Assembly (NCBI GenBank): GCA_001599755.1
Contig: BCHX01000007.1
Coordinates: forward strand, 3,534,001-3,598,000
Direction of reading: 5' to 3'
Length of the DNA stretch: 64,000 nucleotides
From: Gliomastix tumulicola
Lineage: Eukaryota; Ascomycota; Sordariomycetes; Hypocreales; Bionectriaceae
Every line of letters starts with the position of its first letter. Within the stretch, counting starts at the first letter, position 1. Below the pieces are notes generated by a model that saw only the letters and a list, made by a program, of their open reading frames with translations, had not been told where the DNA came from and made no database searches. The translations under genes were made by a program, and so were the position numbers. Positions 20,832-32,422 of the stretch are shown piece after piece.

Positions 20832-23055
20832 TCAACTGCCTTCTGCTTGATCTGAGCGTAGCCAGTCAAATGAATCGAGCAGGTCACACGCGAACCAATC
20901 GTGAAAGTCATCGGGAACCTCAACATCAGGCAAGCCTGTCCCTCCAGATACGGCCGGGGCTTCCCGCACGGGCGGGTCATTGAGAAGCTGGTCCAGCACC
21001 CGGTGTATCACATCCTTGACCATCCCCCAGAGAGGTGCGTTCGCTGCTCCAGGCCCAATCCACGTCAAGAAGCCGCTCAGCAGACTGAGTTGATGGACGA
21101 CATCTGACCTTCGTAAGCCGGGCGATGCCAAACCATCCCGGCGCAAGAGCTCGCCGCAGAGGACGCCGGCAGAGGGGCACGCATAGGCGACGATGAGCCA
21201 GTCGTAGTTGACCTGGAGCGTGCTCGGTCCGTGGGTGCCGTGAGTCCAAAAGTTGAGGACAACGGTGAGGATATCTAGGCTGGTACGAGCGAGCGCCGCG
21301 TGGCCATGAGGGTCGGCGGGCGTGGCCTTGACGAGGAGGCGGTGGATGAAAAAGAGGTTTTGGAGGTGCTCGAGTCTGGTGAGAAGCTGTGCGAATTGTG
21401 TCCCCATGTCAACCGTGTCTCCGACAATCACGTTCTCGAGATGAAGACTTTTGGGAAATTGGAGGAACAAGTCTTCTTGTCGCTGCTTGAGGTTGCTGAA
21501 ATAGCATGAAGTAGGCAGGTCAGCAGAGGTGCAGTAGGGTCAATGAGAGGGGAAGTAATATGTCAAGAGGAATGGGGCTTACCGAAGAACATCAGCATCT
21601 AGGAACTGGTTGACTGCAAGCGCAATCTCGAGAATCTCGCCCCGGATGTGAGCGATGAGCGCCCGCGCTCTGGTCAGTGTTGTTCTCAGAAGCAGCCCGT
21701 CCGTATTCCAGCCGTGGTTATCGAGCTTGCCCGGTGCCACATGCTCGAGCGGCACCGTGTCTCCCGGCATCGACATGATGATCTCATCGCTCAGATCGAG
21801 TGGCAGGGTGAGCGAGCAGTAGCGGTGGCTTAGGTGAGGAGGTCGACCCGTGAAGATAGCCGAGTTCTTATCAACAATGTAGACGTGCGCAAAGACCCGG
21901 CGATGAACTTCGGTTAGGAAGGACGTAACGTTTGACCTCCCCGGAGCATGCATTCCCAGGTTCGTTGCAACTGTGACAGCCTCGGCCAAAAGCCGATCTG
22001 CCACCAGACCTAGGAGAGAGCCACTTTAGCCAGAAAAAGAGAAGACCGCTGACGGGATAGCACTCACTGACATCACCGTGCTGAATACCCGCGAGGTGAG
22101 ATGCTTTGAGCAGTAAATGCACCAGCAGTGAGTTCCCTGCGAACCTACGACCGCAGAGATCAATGCAACGATGCATGCAGTCCATGTACTTCCCGGGTGA
22201 TCTAATCTTGTCCACCTCTTCTCTGTCCTCCTGCCGCATGGAACCAGTCGCCCAGTAGGCAAACAGTAGTCCAACACATTCCCATCGGAAGTTCAACCCA
22301 GAAATGGACGCAAGCCACTCTTCGGCATTCTCCCGGCCCTGCTCGATCGTCTTGCCCATGTTCCCGCAGAGGATGCGGGCCATGCGCGCCAGGTTAGCAT
22401 TGCGAGTCTTACCATACGGCTTGAATGTGTTCTGGAGCGACTCGGAAAGGCGAAACACGGCGTGTCGTACCCAGCCGTCTACCGGGCTTTGGCACCGATG
22501 TAGAAGAGCAGTGGAAGTTTGAGCGTCAGGGACGGCCTGGAGCACCTCTATTGCCAGGCCAATGGTGTGCTCGCTCGTGGACTCAACGCTGTCGGTGGCG
22601 AGGGCCGGCCTCATCTGAGGCGATGCAGACGTGCTTGTCGCCTCGCCAGGAGAGGGGTGCAGTTGCCCATCGAGCTCCCGCAGCAGAGTCGTAATGTTTG
22701 TCGGGCCCAGATATTCCGTCTGTCGGGCGCTGCTCACCGTGACAGAGCCCTGTCCCTCCGCGGACTGTGTTTCTGACGACTGCGGCGTTATCCAGCCTGT
22801 CGAATCCTCGAGAGTTGCAGGCGACGGCCTCTGTCTCTTCTTTGACCCCAGTGCCTCGGCGGTGTTCGTCCCGTAGACACACAGTGACGTCGTCTTTGCC
22901 CTCTGGCATCGCTGACACACGGGCAGGCCGTGGTCACAAGCGAGCTTCCGCCGTCGGCATGGTGTGCAGGCTAGTTTCCTGCCATTACGTGACCAAAGCT
23001 GGCTCGGGGCGATATCGTCGTTGTCTCGTGTGGCCTCGGATACATGCGCAGCCAT
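20832..23055 (-). CDS. Zn(II)2Cys6 transcription factor
   Basis: Three exons (23055-22068, 22009-21583, 21495-20832) join in frame to 692 residues. Zinc cluster at about residue 30: CTPCRRRKLACDHGLPVCQR continuing CQRAKTTSLC, spacing x2, x6, x6, x2, x8. The fungal-specific domain starts near residue 170 and includes RWECVGLLFAYWA, AVTVATNLGMH, DKNSAIFTGRPPHLSHRYC and LPLDLSDEI. The last motifs are the hallmark segment in which the regulator families place a Lys/Arg-Gly-Arg-Pro loop. The C-terminal part ends in acidic DFHDWFACDLLDSFDWL, which may be an activation patch. Head to head with the MFS gene at 23525 over a 469-bp promoter, so that transporter is the first candidate target. Confidence 0.92.
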
Positions 23056-23524
23056 GGCATCACGCTCGAAAGAATAATAGCAGATGACAGAAGGACAAAA
23101 GAAACGGGGATAAAGCCGCGTCGGTCGAAATCACGGCGATCCGAGCTCCGATGCCAAATCATGTGACGAGGGTGTTAGTGTCTGTCCCGCCGGCACCTCG
23201 GACGGTGCGATGATCCTGATTGATTATTGTGGTGTTGTTGGTTTTTCTTCCACTCAAATGAATTGAGCCGTGCATGATATTGGTTTCGCCTGAACATTGG
23301 TCATCGTGAATGTTCACTGCTGTGACTCTTGCCCCAGATGGACCCATCGCGGAGCTCCGAGATCACCAGCGGATTCGGATTCGGATTAGCCTCCCAAATA
23401 GCCATATATAGATGTGATTTGACACTCGTTCAGGACGCGGCAAGTCACCAAGCTGTAGAGAATTATCAAGGATCTTATCTTGTATATCCACGGTTGAGAG
23501 CTCTCAGAAGTAGTCCGTCTCAAG
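23056..23524. promoter_or_regulatory. Bidirectional promoter with repeated GAGCTCCGA
   Basis: Shared by a Zn2Cys6 gene (start 23055) and an MFS gene (start 23525). GAGCTCCGA occurs at 23143-23151 and 23352-23360. The second copy extends to CGGAGCTCCG (23350-23359), an inverted CGG/CCG pair spaced by four. GGATTC is repeated in tandem at 23371-23387. CGG triplets are the usual contacts of Zn2Cys6 proteins, so autoregulation or control of the MFS gene is possible. Confidence 0.4.
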
Positions 23525-25079
23525 ATGCAGGCCCCCAAGTCCGAGAGACAGGAGGTCATCGTCACAGTTGACGAGGAGAGCCTACCCTACATCTCCAGTC
23601 CGGTATGTTCCCTCGACAGCACAGAGATCATGCAACCTAGCTACTAGTAGCTAATAGCTCAATGATATACCTCCAGGAAAGTGGAAAATTGAGTCCGTAC
23701 GAATGGCCCTCTCGGAAGAAAATCTGTATTGGAGTTATTTGTTCCGCTACATCCCTCATCACGCACATGTCCGCCTCCATGATCGCCCCAGCATTAGAAG
23801 ACATCACGTCGGATCTCGAGGTCGATCCCACCACTGGACAAATTGTCTTTTCCATCTTCTTCCTGGGAGTGGCCACTGCCCCTCTTCTAATATCTGCGTT
23901 GTCTGAGACATATGGTCGGCGGCCTGTGTGGCTAATGGGCAATGTCTGGTATATCTTATGGAACTCGCTCTGTCCAGCTGGCAAGTCCACCGCGATGATG
24001 GTAGTCGGGAGGTTCTTGTCTGCTTCGGGGGCGAGTGTCGGAGTGACGGTAAGTATAAGCAACTCCTCATCGCATTGTACTTTTGTCGCACTACTGACTG
24101 GCATTACAAGCTCACGGCACCGGTCCTGGCGGACATGTATCAAGCCCAGGACAGGGGGAAATCCCTCGCGATTGCAGGTCTCCTGCCCTTTCTCGGTATG
24201 GCACTAGGCCCCATCGTTGGCGGTCTCGCGACTGAGCACCTGCAATGGCCGTGGCTGTTCTGGATCTTGTCGTGCTTTGACGCGGTGTGCCTTGTGCTCG
24301 GGTATTTCGTCCTCGAGGAGACATACGGGCCAGCCATAGCGAGTAGCGGCAAAAAAGCAGACAGAGCACATTTCTTGAAGCTTCTCGCACCAGGCCTGAT
24401 CCGACCGCTGCGCTTCCTTTTTCTGCGCCCTGTCATGACCCTTTGCACGGTTGCTGCAGGAGCCAAGTTTGGCGTGTACACGCTCATCCTATCTGTCTAC
24501 GCCTCCCTGTGGATTGACCAGTACCACCAGTCCAAGGAGATGGCTAGTCTTCATTACATATCCATTAGCCTTGGTACCATCATCGGCGCCCTAGTAGGTG
24601 GACGACTCATGGACTTCATCTGGCGACGCATGAGTGCAAGGGCTGGAGCTGATGGCACGGCTGCGCCTCCAGAGTACCGTGTGCCACACATGGTGCTTGG
24701 GGCAATCCCTGCCATCCTGTTCCTATTGCTTTTTGGTTGGGCAGGCCACTTGCACTGGCATTGGTTGATTGTTGACATGAGCATCGCTCTGTTCTCGTTC
24801 GCGGATTGCATCTTCTTCCAGGGCTTGTTGGCCTATGTCGTCGACGAGTTCGGGAGTAAACGGGCTGCAAGTGCAGACGCAGCAATGAGGTTACTCTCAT
24901 ACACTGTCGGATTTGCTTTCCCCATCTTTGCGCCGAGTCTGGAGAAGACGTTCGGGTATGGCGTCGGGATCAGCATCTTGTGTGCGGTGTTGACGGTACT
25001 TTTCACCGTAATGCTTCCGGTACTCTGGTTTCATGGGGATAAATTGCGGGCTATGGGGAGACGCGAGGAGGATGCCTGA
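23525..25079 (+). CDS. MFS transporter, drug:H+ antiporter (DHA1) type
   Basis: Three exons (23525-23602, 23677-24048, 24111-25079) join in frame to 472 residues. The start at 23525 opens a short acidic N-terminal exon (MQAPKSERQEVIVTVDEE). About 12 membrane segments follow. Family signs: the segment 2-3 loop ALSETYGRRPVWLMGN, VGRFLSASGASVGVT, and motif C in LPFLGMALGPIVGGLATEH. Also seen is LEETYGPAI at the end of the first half. Shorter than the DHA1 gene at 15984 and only distantly similar to it. Head to head with the zinc-cluster gene at 23055 and tail to tail with the GH1 gene. Substrate unknown: it could export a toxic compound or a sugar derivative. Confidence 0.9.
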
Positions 25080-25233
25080 GTAGACAGCCATGAGGGCAAA
25101 AGTGAGATATCTCTTCACCTTGTCTCTACGGAAGGATAAATTCTTTGCTCAAAGCGGCGCGTGTCTAATGAAGATCTCTTGCGAACTTCTAATGTTCTGT
25201 CCTGAGTTGTTTTGCACCTTGTCCCGAAGGCTA

Positions 25234-26803
25234 CTAGCCACGACGCCGTCTCTCAAATGTGTCCTTGAGATACCAGGCTGAATTCTTCGGTGTACGCTTC
25301 AAAGTGTCGAAATCTACATGAACAATGCCAAATCGAGGCCCGTACCCGGCTGACCATTCTTTGGTTCAGAAGGCAGGTGTTAGTCAGATTCAATGCGATG
25401 ATATGGACTTTGTACTGACCAAAATTATCCATAAGACTCCAGACGTAGTAACCTTGCACAATCACACCGTCTTCGTAGATTGCGCGCGAGATGGAATCAA
25501 GGTACAGACCAATATATCTTTGTCGGAATTGGTCATCCACTGCCGTCGTAACATCGCTCTCTCCAGGACATGGGCAACCGTTCTCCGTCACTATGATGGG
25601 CAGGTGGTACCGTTCCCAGATCCAATTAAGCAACTTCCTGAAGCCCTCAGGGGCCAGGCGGAGCCATTGAACACCGGAAACAGGTCCCATCTCGACGCCC
25701 AGGTTGTTCACCGAAGATTCTTCAATGTTGCCAGTCCAATCGTCTTCTGCAGGTGGCTCCGTTCTAGCTCTCGCAAACTTGCTTGAGTAGTGATTCATGC
25801 CGTAGAAAGCGTTGGCGGAAGAAGTCTGGCGGAGGAGCTCCCGTTCCTCGGCAGTGAACTGCGGTAACCGAGAACCGAGATACCGTCGCATGGAGGCCGG
25901 ATAGTCTTGCCCGAGAAACACAGGGTCGCCAAACCAGCCAATGTAGAACTCCATTCTGCGCTGGCATGCATCAACATCCGCGGCGCTCGTAGCATCAAAA
26001 GGCTCATAAAAGTGCCCATTGAGCACAATGGAGATGCAGCCGTTCTGTGTTGGCTGGAATTCATCCACATAAAGCTATACAGCCGCAGCATGGGAGAGTA
26101 TGATGGTGTGGCCAACCTTCCACGGGTCATTCTTGGTATCTGCACCTGTAGCTGCGCATCGGCCGGGAGCGGGCACGCCGTTGTGGTGAGCGAAAATGGA
26201 GATAATGTAAGGCTCGTTGAAAGTGATCCATTTCTTCACCCGGTCTCCGAATCTCGCGAAGCAGAGGCGGGCAAAATGCATGAAATCAGCCTTGAACTCT
26301 TCACTATCAAGAAATGCACCATACCGCTCGTATAGAGCTTGAGGAACATCCCAGTGATACAAGGTAACAACGGGCTCTATCTTGCGTTCCAAGAGCCGGT
26401 CGATAAGGGAATTGTAGAAAGCCACCCCGGCCTCATTGACTGGATCTTCACGGCCTCCCAGGGGTATAATTCGCGTCCACGCAATGGAGAAGCGGTAAAG
26501 ATCAGCGCCGAGGGACCCCATCAAGTCCACATCCTCCGACATGCGGTTGTAGTGGTCGCAAGCTTGGTCTGCGTTTTCGCCATTCGTTTGAGAAGGCTCT
26601 AGGTGGGTGTAGACGTCCCAGATTGACTGCCCTTTACCATCCTGTTGGGCCGCCCCTTCGACCTGGTATGCAGCTGTGGCAGGGCCCCAGACGAAGTCCG
26701 CGGGCAAAGGAAGTTCACGCACGGTCAAATGATTCTCAGATGATGTGTGGCTTCCTGACCCAACGAGGTCCTCGGCCTTGAACATGGCGGATTCCTGGGC
26801 CAT
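25234..26803 (-). pseudogene. GH1 beta-glucosidase with one in-frame TAG
   Basis: Exons 26803-25420 and 25358-25234 (61-bp intron) would give a complete family 1 enzyme of about 502 residues, with no signal peptide, hence intracellular hydrolysis of imported beta-glucosides. Key motifs: DFVWGPATAAYQVEG, TFNEP (acid/base Glu197), YGMNHYSS, IVTENG (nucleophile Glu), YYVWSLMDNFEW. Codon 243 (26077-26075) is TAG, in the conserved helix HAAAV-stop-LYVDEFQP, where relatives commonly have Lys. Both sides are in the same frame. The only splice pair that would remove the stop (GTATAG to TTCCAG) leaves a 27-bp intron, too short to expect. Everything else is intact, so the lesion is recent, a read-through codon, or a sequencing error. 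Without read-through, the product would lose the nucleophile. Confidence 0.82.
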
Positions 26804-27760
26804 CTTGAATGTGCAGTTGTCCGTGGTTCAATAATAGAATGAGACAAAGGAGCCGAAGATAACTTCCACAGCAAGGAGGCGAAAGTGTAAAACGAGGATC
26901 TGAATTGTGCTGCAGTCGTATCAAAGCTGCAACGGCGGAGGCCGAGTCATATATAATCGTTTCTGGTGTTGCCTGTCTGTCGTGCAGGAGTCCACCTGCT
27001 CTTTCTGATGATGTATAATGCTAGCGCAGTTGTGCTGAGATCCATCGGAATCATGATCCCTCGAGTGAGGTAACTGGCAATGTAAGGCCGGAGAAATGAC
27101 TCGGGACGGCATGACCTCTGGGCGCCGACAATTTGGTTGTGCTGTGGTGACGAGCCCCCAAAGACGCGAGTCTGATTCGTCCCCTCCTGCTCTACCGGAC
27201 AAAGCCCTATCTACTATTCGGTAATACTGCAAAGTCGTGCCATGGGCAAGGTGCGATTTTGATAAACATAAATTCCGCGGGAAAAAGCAAGGATTGTGAG
27301 CTGGGGAGAATAGCGTGAAAATTGACAGTCTACCAGTGTGGAGGGGAGGACTATCAGGGTACGATCTGAAACTTGAAGCTAGTTACGTAAATTTAACAAC
27401 TAACTACAGGGCCTCTGTGTTCTGTTGCGGTCCAGGCCTTTAAGAAAATTGCCTGCCCCAAGCCCCTAAGCGAGTTCCCTACTAGCAAGCTCACTGCTCT
27501 GTTTGATATGTTCAGTCTACGCTGGGGAACCATCTTACTCTAACGCCTTGGGCGGCTCAACCCGCACACGTGTGAGGAACCACGTAAAAGAGATAGGGGA
27601 TAGTGCAAACCCATTGGAGAAACGGCCGATGAGTTTGAACTGAGAGCTATGCGAGCTGATCGGCTTTAGTATGCTTCTGAAGCCAGCTGCTTGAGAGCCC
27701 AAATGGATGCAGGGAGCGCAGGACGCCCAAGCATCTCTATATTTTTCACTGCTAATCTAA
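26804..27760. other. Intergenic between GH1 and GH43
   Basis: Promoter of the GH1 gene and 3' flank of GH43; no gene recognised. A CACACGTGTG palindrome, containing an E-box-like CACGTG, lies at 27565-27574. Confidence 0.45.
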
Positions 27761-29419
27761 CTACTGTACGTCTAGGCCTTGAAAAATGGCGTGATATCCC
27801 TGGTCGTCGGCGACTGAGAAGATGCCGATGACCGGTCCCACGAAATCTGGATCCGTCATCTCCAGTGTATCTACTGTGGCCAAGAGCACCCACGCTTGGG
27901 GGTCGGAGGCCGTGGCAAAAAGCAGCCTGTATTCCCTCTCTGTGTATTCAATACAGAAGGACAGACTTTGGTCCGCCGATTGTAGGCCGTGGCGGGAAGT
28001 CCTGGCGATGCTCTGCGCGGCATTGACCATCTCGAACACCACCGCACGGTCAAGCGCGTCGAAAGAAATCCGCATGTACCGATACTCGTCTTTGTAGCAT
28101 GCGAGCCCGGCTTTGAGATTGGCTGACGACCAGGAATCTTTGCAGCCCAAAAGCTCAACGGTACTTCTCCCACAGAGCGTTCGCTGTCTTTTGCCAACAA
28201 ACGTTGGCGAGGATTGTGCTGCTGAGAGATCGATCGACGTTGGTGTTAGGGTGATAGTAGCTTCGTCCTCTTCGAAGCGGTAATTTTTCAAGTGTGCGTC
28301 TCGAAGGTAAATGTAGTCGACTCCGGGCGAAGCGGTAAGCACCGATCTCGGCATCTGGGCTCCCTGGTGATTGAGGGCGACTGACTGCACGCGCTTCAAC
28401 GAGAGCCAGTCTCCGTCTCCTCCCCACTCGCCTGTCGTCAGAAAAGTCTCACGACTCAGGGCATATCGCTCGTCACTCTTCCGCACCGCCAGACAAACAG
28501 CCCACCACTGGTCCTCGCCGTCTTGGAAGACGTCACAGTGTCCTGTGTGTTGTATATACTCCGTCGTGCCGTGAGCAGTCAGGATTGGGTTGCTGGGAGC
28601 TGGCTGGAAGGGGCCCCAAATGCTCCTGGACCGAGCCATGGTTGCTGCATGGGTGATGTGAGTGCCTCCTTCGGCGATGAGCAGATAATACCACTCGTTG
28701 CGTTTGAAGACGTGAGGGCCTTCTGGGTAGACGCCGCCAGTTCCTCTCCAGATGGTGATCTCCTCCGACAACTTCTTACCCGTCTTGAGATCGACCTCAA
28801 AATTGGTGATCCTTGTGGCCGGTCCGGGTGCTCCAGATCCTTGTATATAAGTTTTACCGTCGTCGTCAAAGAAGATGCTGGGGTCTATACCCTCATACTC
28901 GAAGTATACAGGGTCAGACCATTCATTTTTCCAGATGTCTTGGGTAGACAGAATGAAATTCTCTTTCTTTGCCCTGGTCTCTCCCTCCTCTCGACTCGCA
29001 TTCGTGCAAACGATATAAAAGGTGCCGTCGCGATGGCGTATGGTTGGGGCGTACAGGCCACCAGTGGCTGGTAAAGGCCGGCCTCCTGTCTCGGGTGCTG
29101 GGGGGCTCAGACTCGTTCTGGACTTGCAGAGGCTGAGCTGCGACTGCCGATTAATGGCGTTGCCTGGCAAAGATGGTCAGCTGACAGTTCCTCATAGGCA
29201 CAAAACCCTATGTCGTCTTCTCCTCCCCCCATTGGCTAAGACGAAGGCGCACTCACCGATGTGCTTCCAAGAGGAAAGGTCTTTCGACGCGTAGATAGGT
29301 AAACCGGGGAACAAGTGAAATGATGATGTAATGAGGAAGAACCAGCCATTGACGTAGATAGCAGACGGATCAGGGGCGAAGCCCGGGATGATGGGGTTGA
29401 GTGCTCTCTCTGGCATCAT
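27761..29419 (-). CDS. GH43 glycosidase (beta-xylosidase/arabinofuranosidase type)
   Basis: Releases xylose or arabinose from hemicellulose oligosaccharides; the exact specificity cannot be told. Exons 29419-29257 and 29163-27761 join in frame to 521 residues. Catalytic residues: general base Asp17 in GFAPDPSAIY, pKa-modulating Asp in GIDPSIFFDDDGK, and acid Glu in VYPEGPHVFK. Further family signs are GLYAPTIRHRDGTFY and HTGHCDVFQD. The five-bladed propeller (about 1-300) is followed by a C-terminal beta-sandwich (about 320-520, around SFDALDRAVVF and DDQGYHAIFQGL), as in long fungal GH43 enzymes. No signal peptide, so it should act inside the cell on imported oligomers, like the GH1 next door. 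Both are on the same strand. Confidence 0.92.
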
Positions 29420-29739
29420 GTCAAGATGGTCTGATAGAGTAGAGGAAATAAGACACTGAAATGCGGACTTTTAGACGTTCAACATCGAGGCAAGAACAGA
29501 GCCACGACAAATGTCGAGGAAGAACAAGTATTACTTGTATGAAGTACGCGATATGCTTGGTCCAAGTCGCCCTGGAATAAACTCCGTGCTCAACAGTTCA
29601 TCTGCGCGCGCGCAGAGTCCCCCCATCTCCTCCTAAGACCTAAGACATGGGTGTTGTGGGCCAGAGGAGCCTCCGACTGACCTGCTCCTCATTCCAGCAT
29701 TTTCCCGCGGGTTTTAGTTGGCGCTCCCCTCCTTTTGAT
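29420..29739. other. Short intergenic region, GH43 promoter
   Basis: A 320-bp stretch between the GH43 start and the stop of the zinc-cluster gene upstream. A GCGCGCGC run lies near 29607-29614. No gene seen. Confidence 0.45.
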
Positions 29740-31854
29740 TTACTGCAGGCGGCTCCCGAGCTCATCAGAAGCCTTGGAGTCGAGCTGGGCCACTATATCT
29801 AACAGCTGCATGAATTGAGACTCGACCCGCACCTTGACGGTCTCATTGGTCGTAGTCTGGGCTAATTCTAGAAGGATACTGCCAACCCGGCGCAGTCGCT
29901 GAACCTGTACGCCGACCGATCCGAACGGGGTTCTGGGTAAGCGAATGGCCTGGAATATAAGGGGCGCCATCCCATGAGACTTACAGCTGGTTCGCCTTGC
30001 ATCTTGATACATTCGAATGGAGCCATCTGCAAATCAGACAGAATATCTCGCCCGATGTCTATCTTCTTCAACTGCCATGACAGTTCGTTCTTGTCCAGCC
30101 CCATTACCCACAAGGCACCGTGCTCTATGCATGCCTGGAGAATGATGAACCTAAGCGTATGGAAGGACATCATGATGTTACTTCTCTGAGACCAAAAGCA
30201 CATCGTCTGGTAGTTTGCAATGTCAGTGTCCACACCTTCAGCGATATAATTACCTGGGCTACGGAGCCAGCTTGGGAAACTATCCACGAGACCGGTGAAG
30301 ATCAAATATAGGTCGACTAATTGTGGTTGATAAACCGGCGGCTCCTCGGCCATGCCGCTGCCTGCCGTTCGGAACGACGGGGAACGAACGGAAGACGGAG
30401 ACGAGCCTTGTGTTTGTGCCTGCACATTATCGGAATGTGTCTTGATGGCAGTGACCAAAGCTATCGCAGCGGACCAGATCCGTCGCTTCAAAACAAAGCC
30501 TTCGTGGATATGACTCTGGAGTGGTCCCAGATTCACGCTTCTGTCCATGTCGAGGAGAGAGACGTTCGGGTCTCCACGTTCGAGCAAAGTCAAGTCGCCT
30601 TCGGCGAGTTGCCGTCCATTCATGAGGCACACGCGGTCATCCAACATGGTTGCGGCTTGGTCTGAGAAGTGCATCAACCAGAAAATAGAGCGTAGCAGCT
30701 GGGACTCAACCGGCAGAGCCTGTGCGACGGAGGACTCTTTATACAGGCCGAGACGAAGCGCCAGTAGTTCTGCCTCCCCGTAGTAATGATGGGCCTCCCC
30801 ATTCCTTCCAGTGGCATTCTGCATTGCAGAAGAATGCCAGACACGCACAATCAAGGAGGTGGAGTCAGGATGCTCCAGATCGTAGTCTTGATAGATTAGA
30901 AGCATGGCCCGCGACGCCTGAAGAAAGAGCAGCGCCAACTCATGTTTCTGGTGGATGTGCGACTGGGGAGCCACAGATAGGACCAGTGCGCAAAGGCCAG
31001 CAACCAGAGTAAAGGTCTTGGCGAAGGCTAGCTGTAGTGGTTAGAGCTGTCCGGGTGCAGCGATAGATTGCTCCTCCGTGAATACCGCTGAGCTTCCAAG
31101 CTGGAAGAGACAGGCGCCCTCACGAATGGTGCGCTCGTGAAACACGGGGGTATTCGGGAAAATGAACTGCATGAATAGGTCGATGCAGTTGTTCACCACG
31201 TCCTCGGTTGTCTGCGCCGTCAGCAAGCCATCTACTTTCTCGACCAGGGTGGTGCGTATGAGAGCGGCATCGGAGCCGAAGTCGCTGGCACCAAGTGACA
31301 CGCGTAATCTCGGTGGGCCAATATCCATGGAGGATGAGCTCTGCTGATAGGGCGTGGAGGATGTTGAGAGCATAGCCGGGCTCCCCATGAAGTGGTCGTC
31401 CCCAAGGCGGTCGGCCCCGAATTGGTCCGAACTTCTTTCTGGCAGCGATAACCGGCTCTCAGTTGATGGTGCCGCCGCCGTCATCGCATTGCCAGCTGGT
31501 AGAACTCTAGACGCAGGAGCTGGTGAGCGACCTGCTGGCCGCTGCTGGCTGGGCCTCCGACCGCGTTTCTGGGGAACAATGGTGTATTGACATCGTATCT
31601 GGGAAGTTTGGCAGTTGGCGCAAGGATCTGCAGCGTCGCACTTGACCTTGCGCCGCTTGCACGAGTCTGTATCATGCGACTTTAGTCACTAACCATCCAC
31701 AGTAAGGGGGAGCACAGTGTGTGCAATCACAGCCATGATCAATGGCGGAGAAGGGGCAAGTGAAAGGCAGAAGGCTTGTAAGGATAGCAGGGATAACGGG
31801 GAACGACAATGTCGCTTTGCCGCTGGACGTACCGCAAGCCCGGGTCACATGCAT
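29740..31854 (-). CDS. Zn(II)2Cys6 transcription factor
   Basis: Four exons: 31854-31833, 31666-31086, 31031-29985 and 29949-29740, all joining in frame to 619 residues. The first exon encodes only MHVTRAC; the zinc cluster spans the 166-bp intron and reads CDSCKRRKVKCDAADPCANC then QTSQIRC (x2, x6, x5, x2, x6), followed by a basic QKRGRRP tail. The 54-bp intron at 31032-31085 removes an in-frame TAA and carries a CTAAC branch site. The fungal-specific domain spans about 170-450 (TFTLVAGLCALV, LRSIFWLMHFSDQ, MLDDRVCLMNGRQL). An upstream in-frame Met at 32079 is possible, but the cluster is normally near the N-terminus. It lies directly upstream of GH43 on the same strand and is the best local candidate for controlling GH43 and GH1. 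Confidence 0.92.
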
Positions 31855-32422
31855 TATCTTGATCGGGGGTCTCGGCGTTGCTGAGTAGCAGGCCGCGAGC
31901 AATCGACTCGCAGGGACGTCGCCGCTAGGTACGTCGCTATGAGAAGGAACGAAGTTGTGAAAGCCTCCAAAGCGCCGCGGAAGTGGCTCAGATGAGACGA
32001 GGAGGCGCACTGACGGTAGCGTCGTGACTTTAGCTCTCTTCAAGTGAATTTTCCGCGGCAGCATTTGTGTGTGTGCCAATAGATTGATATAAACTCCACA
32101 CTTCTTCCACTAGTCTGGTCCTGAGAGGGGTCAAAATATTCCGCGGAATAATAGCGAGTCATGTTCTCTCCTCTTATCATTGACCAAGTGACCCCATGGG
32201 GCTACAGATGGGGTTTTCACTTTCCCCAGATGTCGTCTACGTTGAATCTCCTGACAATGTAAGATGATATATAAATAGCTGAATCCGGCTTCATCACCGA
32301 CAATCTGGACTCCTAGTAAGGCCACTGATCGCCGTCTATTCATCTTCCCCCCCAACCTAGCATCTTACTCTATCATTCTCACTCTTGCGCTCTAGTCTTT
32401 CTGGTCAGTTGACTGAAGAGCT
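31855..32422. other. Divergent promoter, Zn2Cys6 gene and dead permease
   Basis: Shared 5' region of 0.57 kb. No operator recognised. A plus-strand C-run lies near 32347-32353. Part of the 31855-32079 segment is open in frame with the regulator. Confidence 0.45.

Noticed and set aside
26051..26080. A 27-bp intron removing the GH1 stop (GTATAG to TTCCAG).
   Set aside because: Fungal introns this short are not expected, and removal would delete conserved residues LYVDEFQ of the family.
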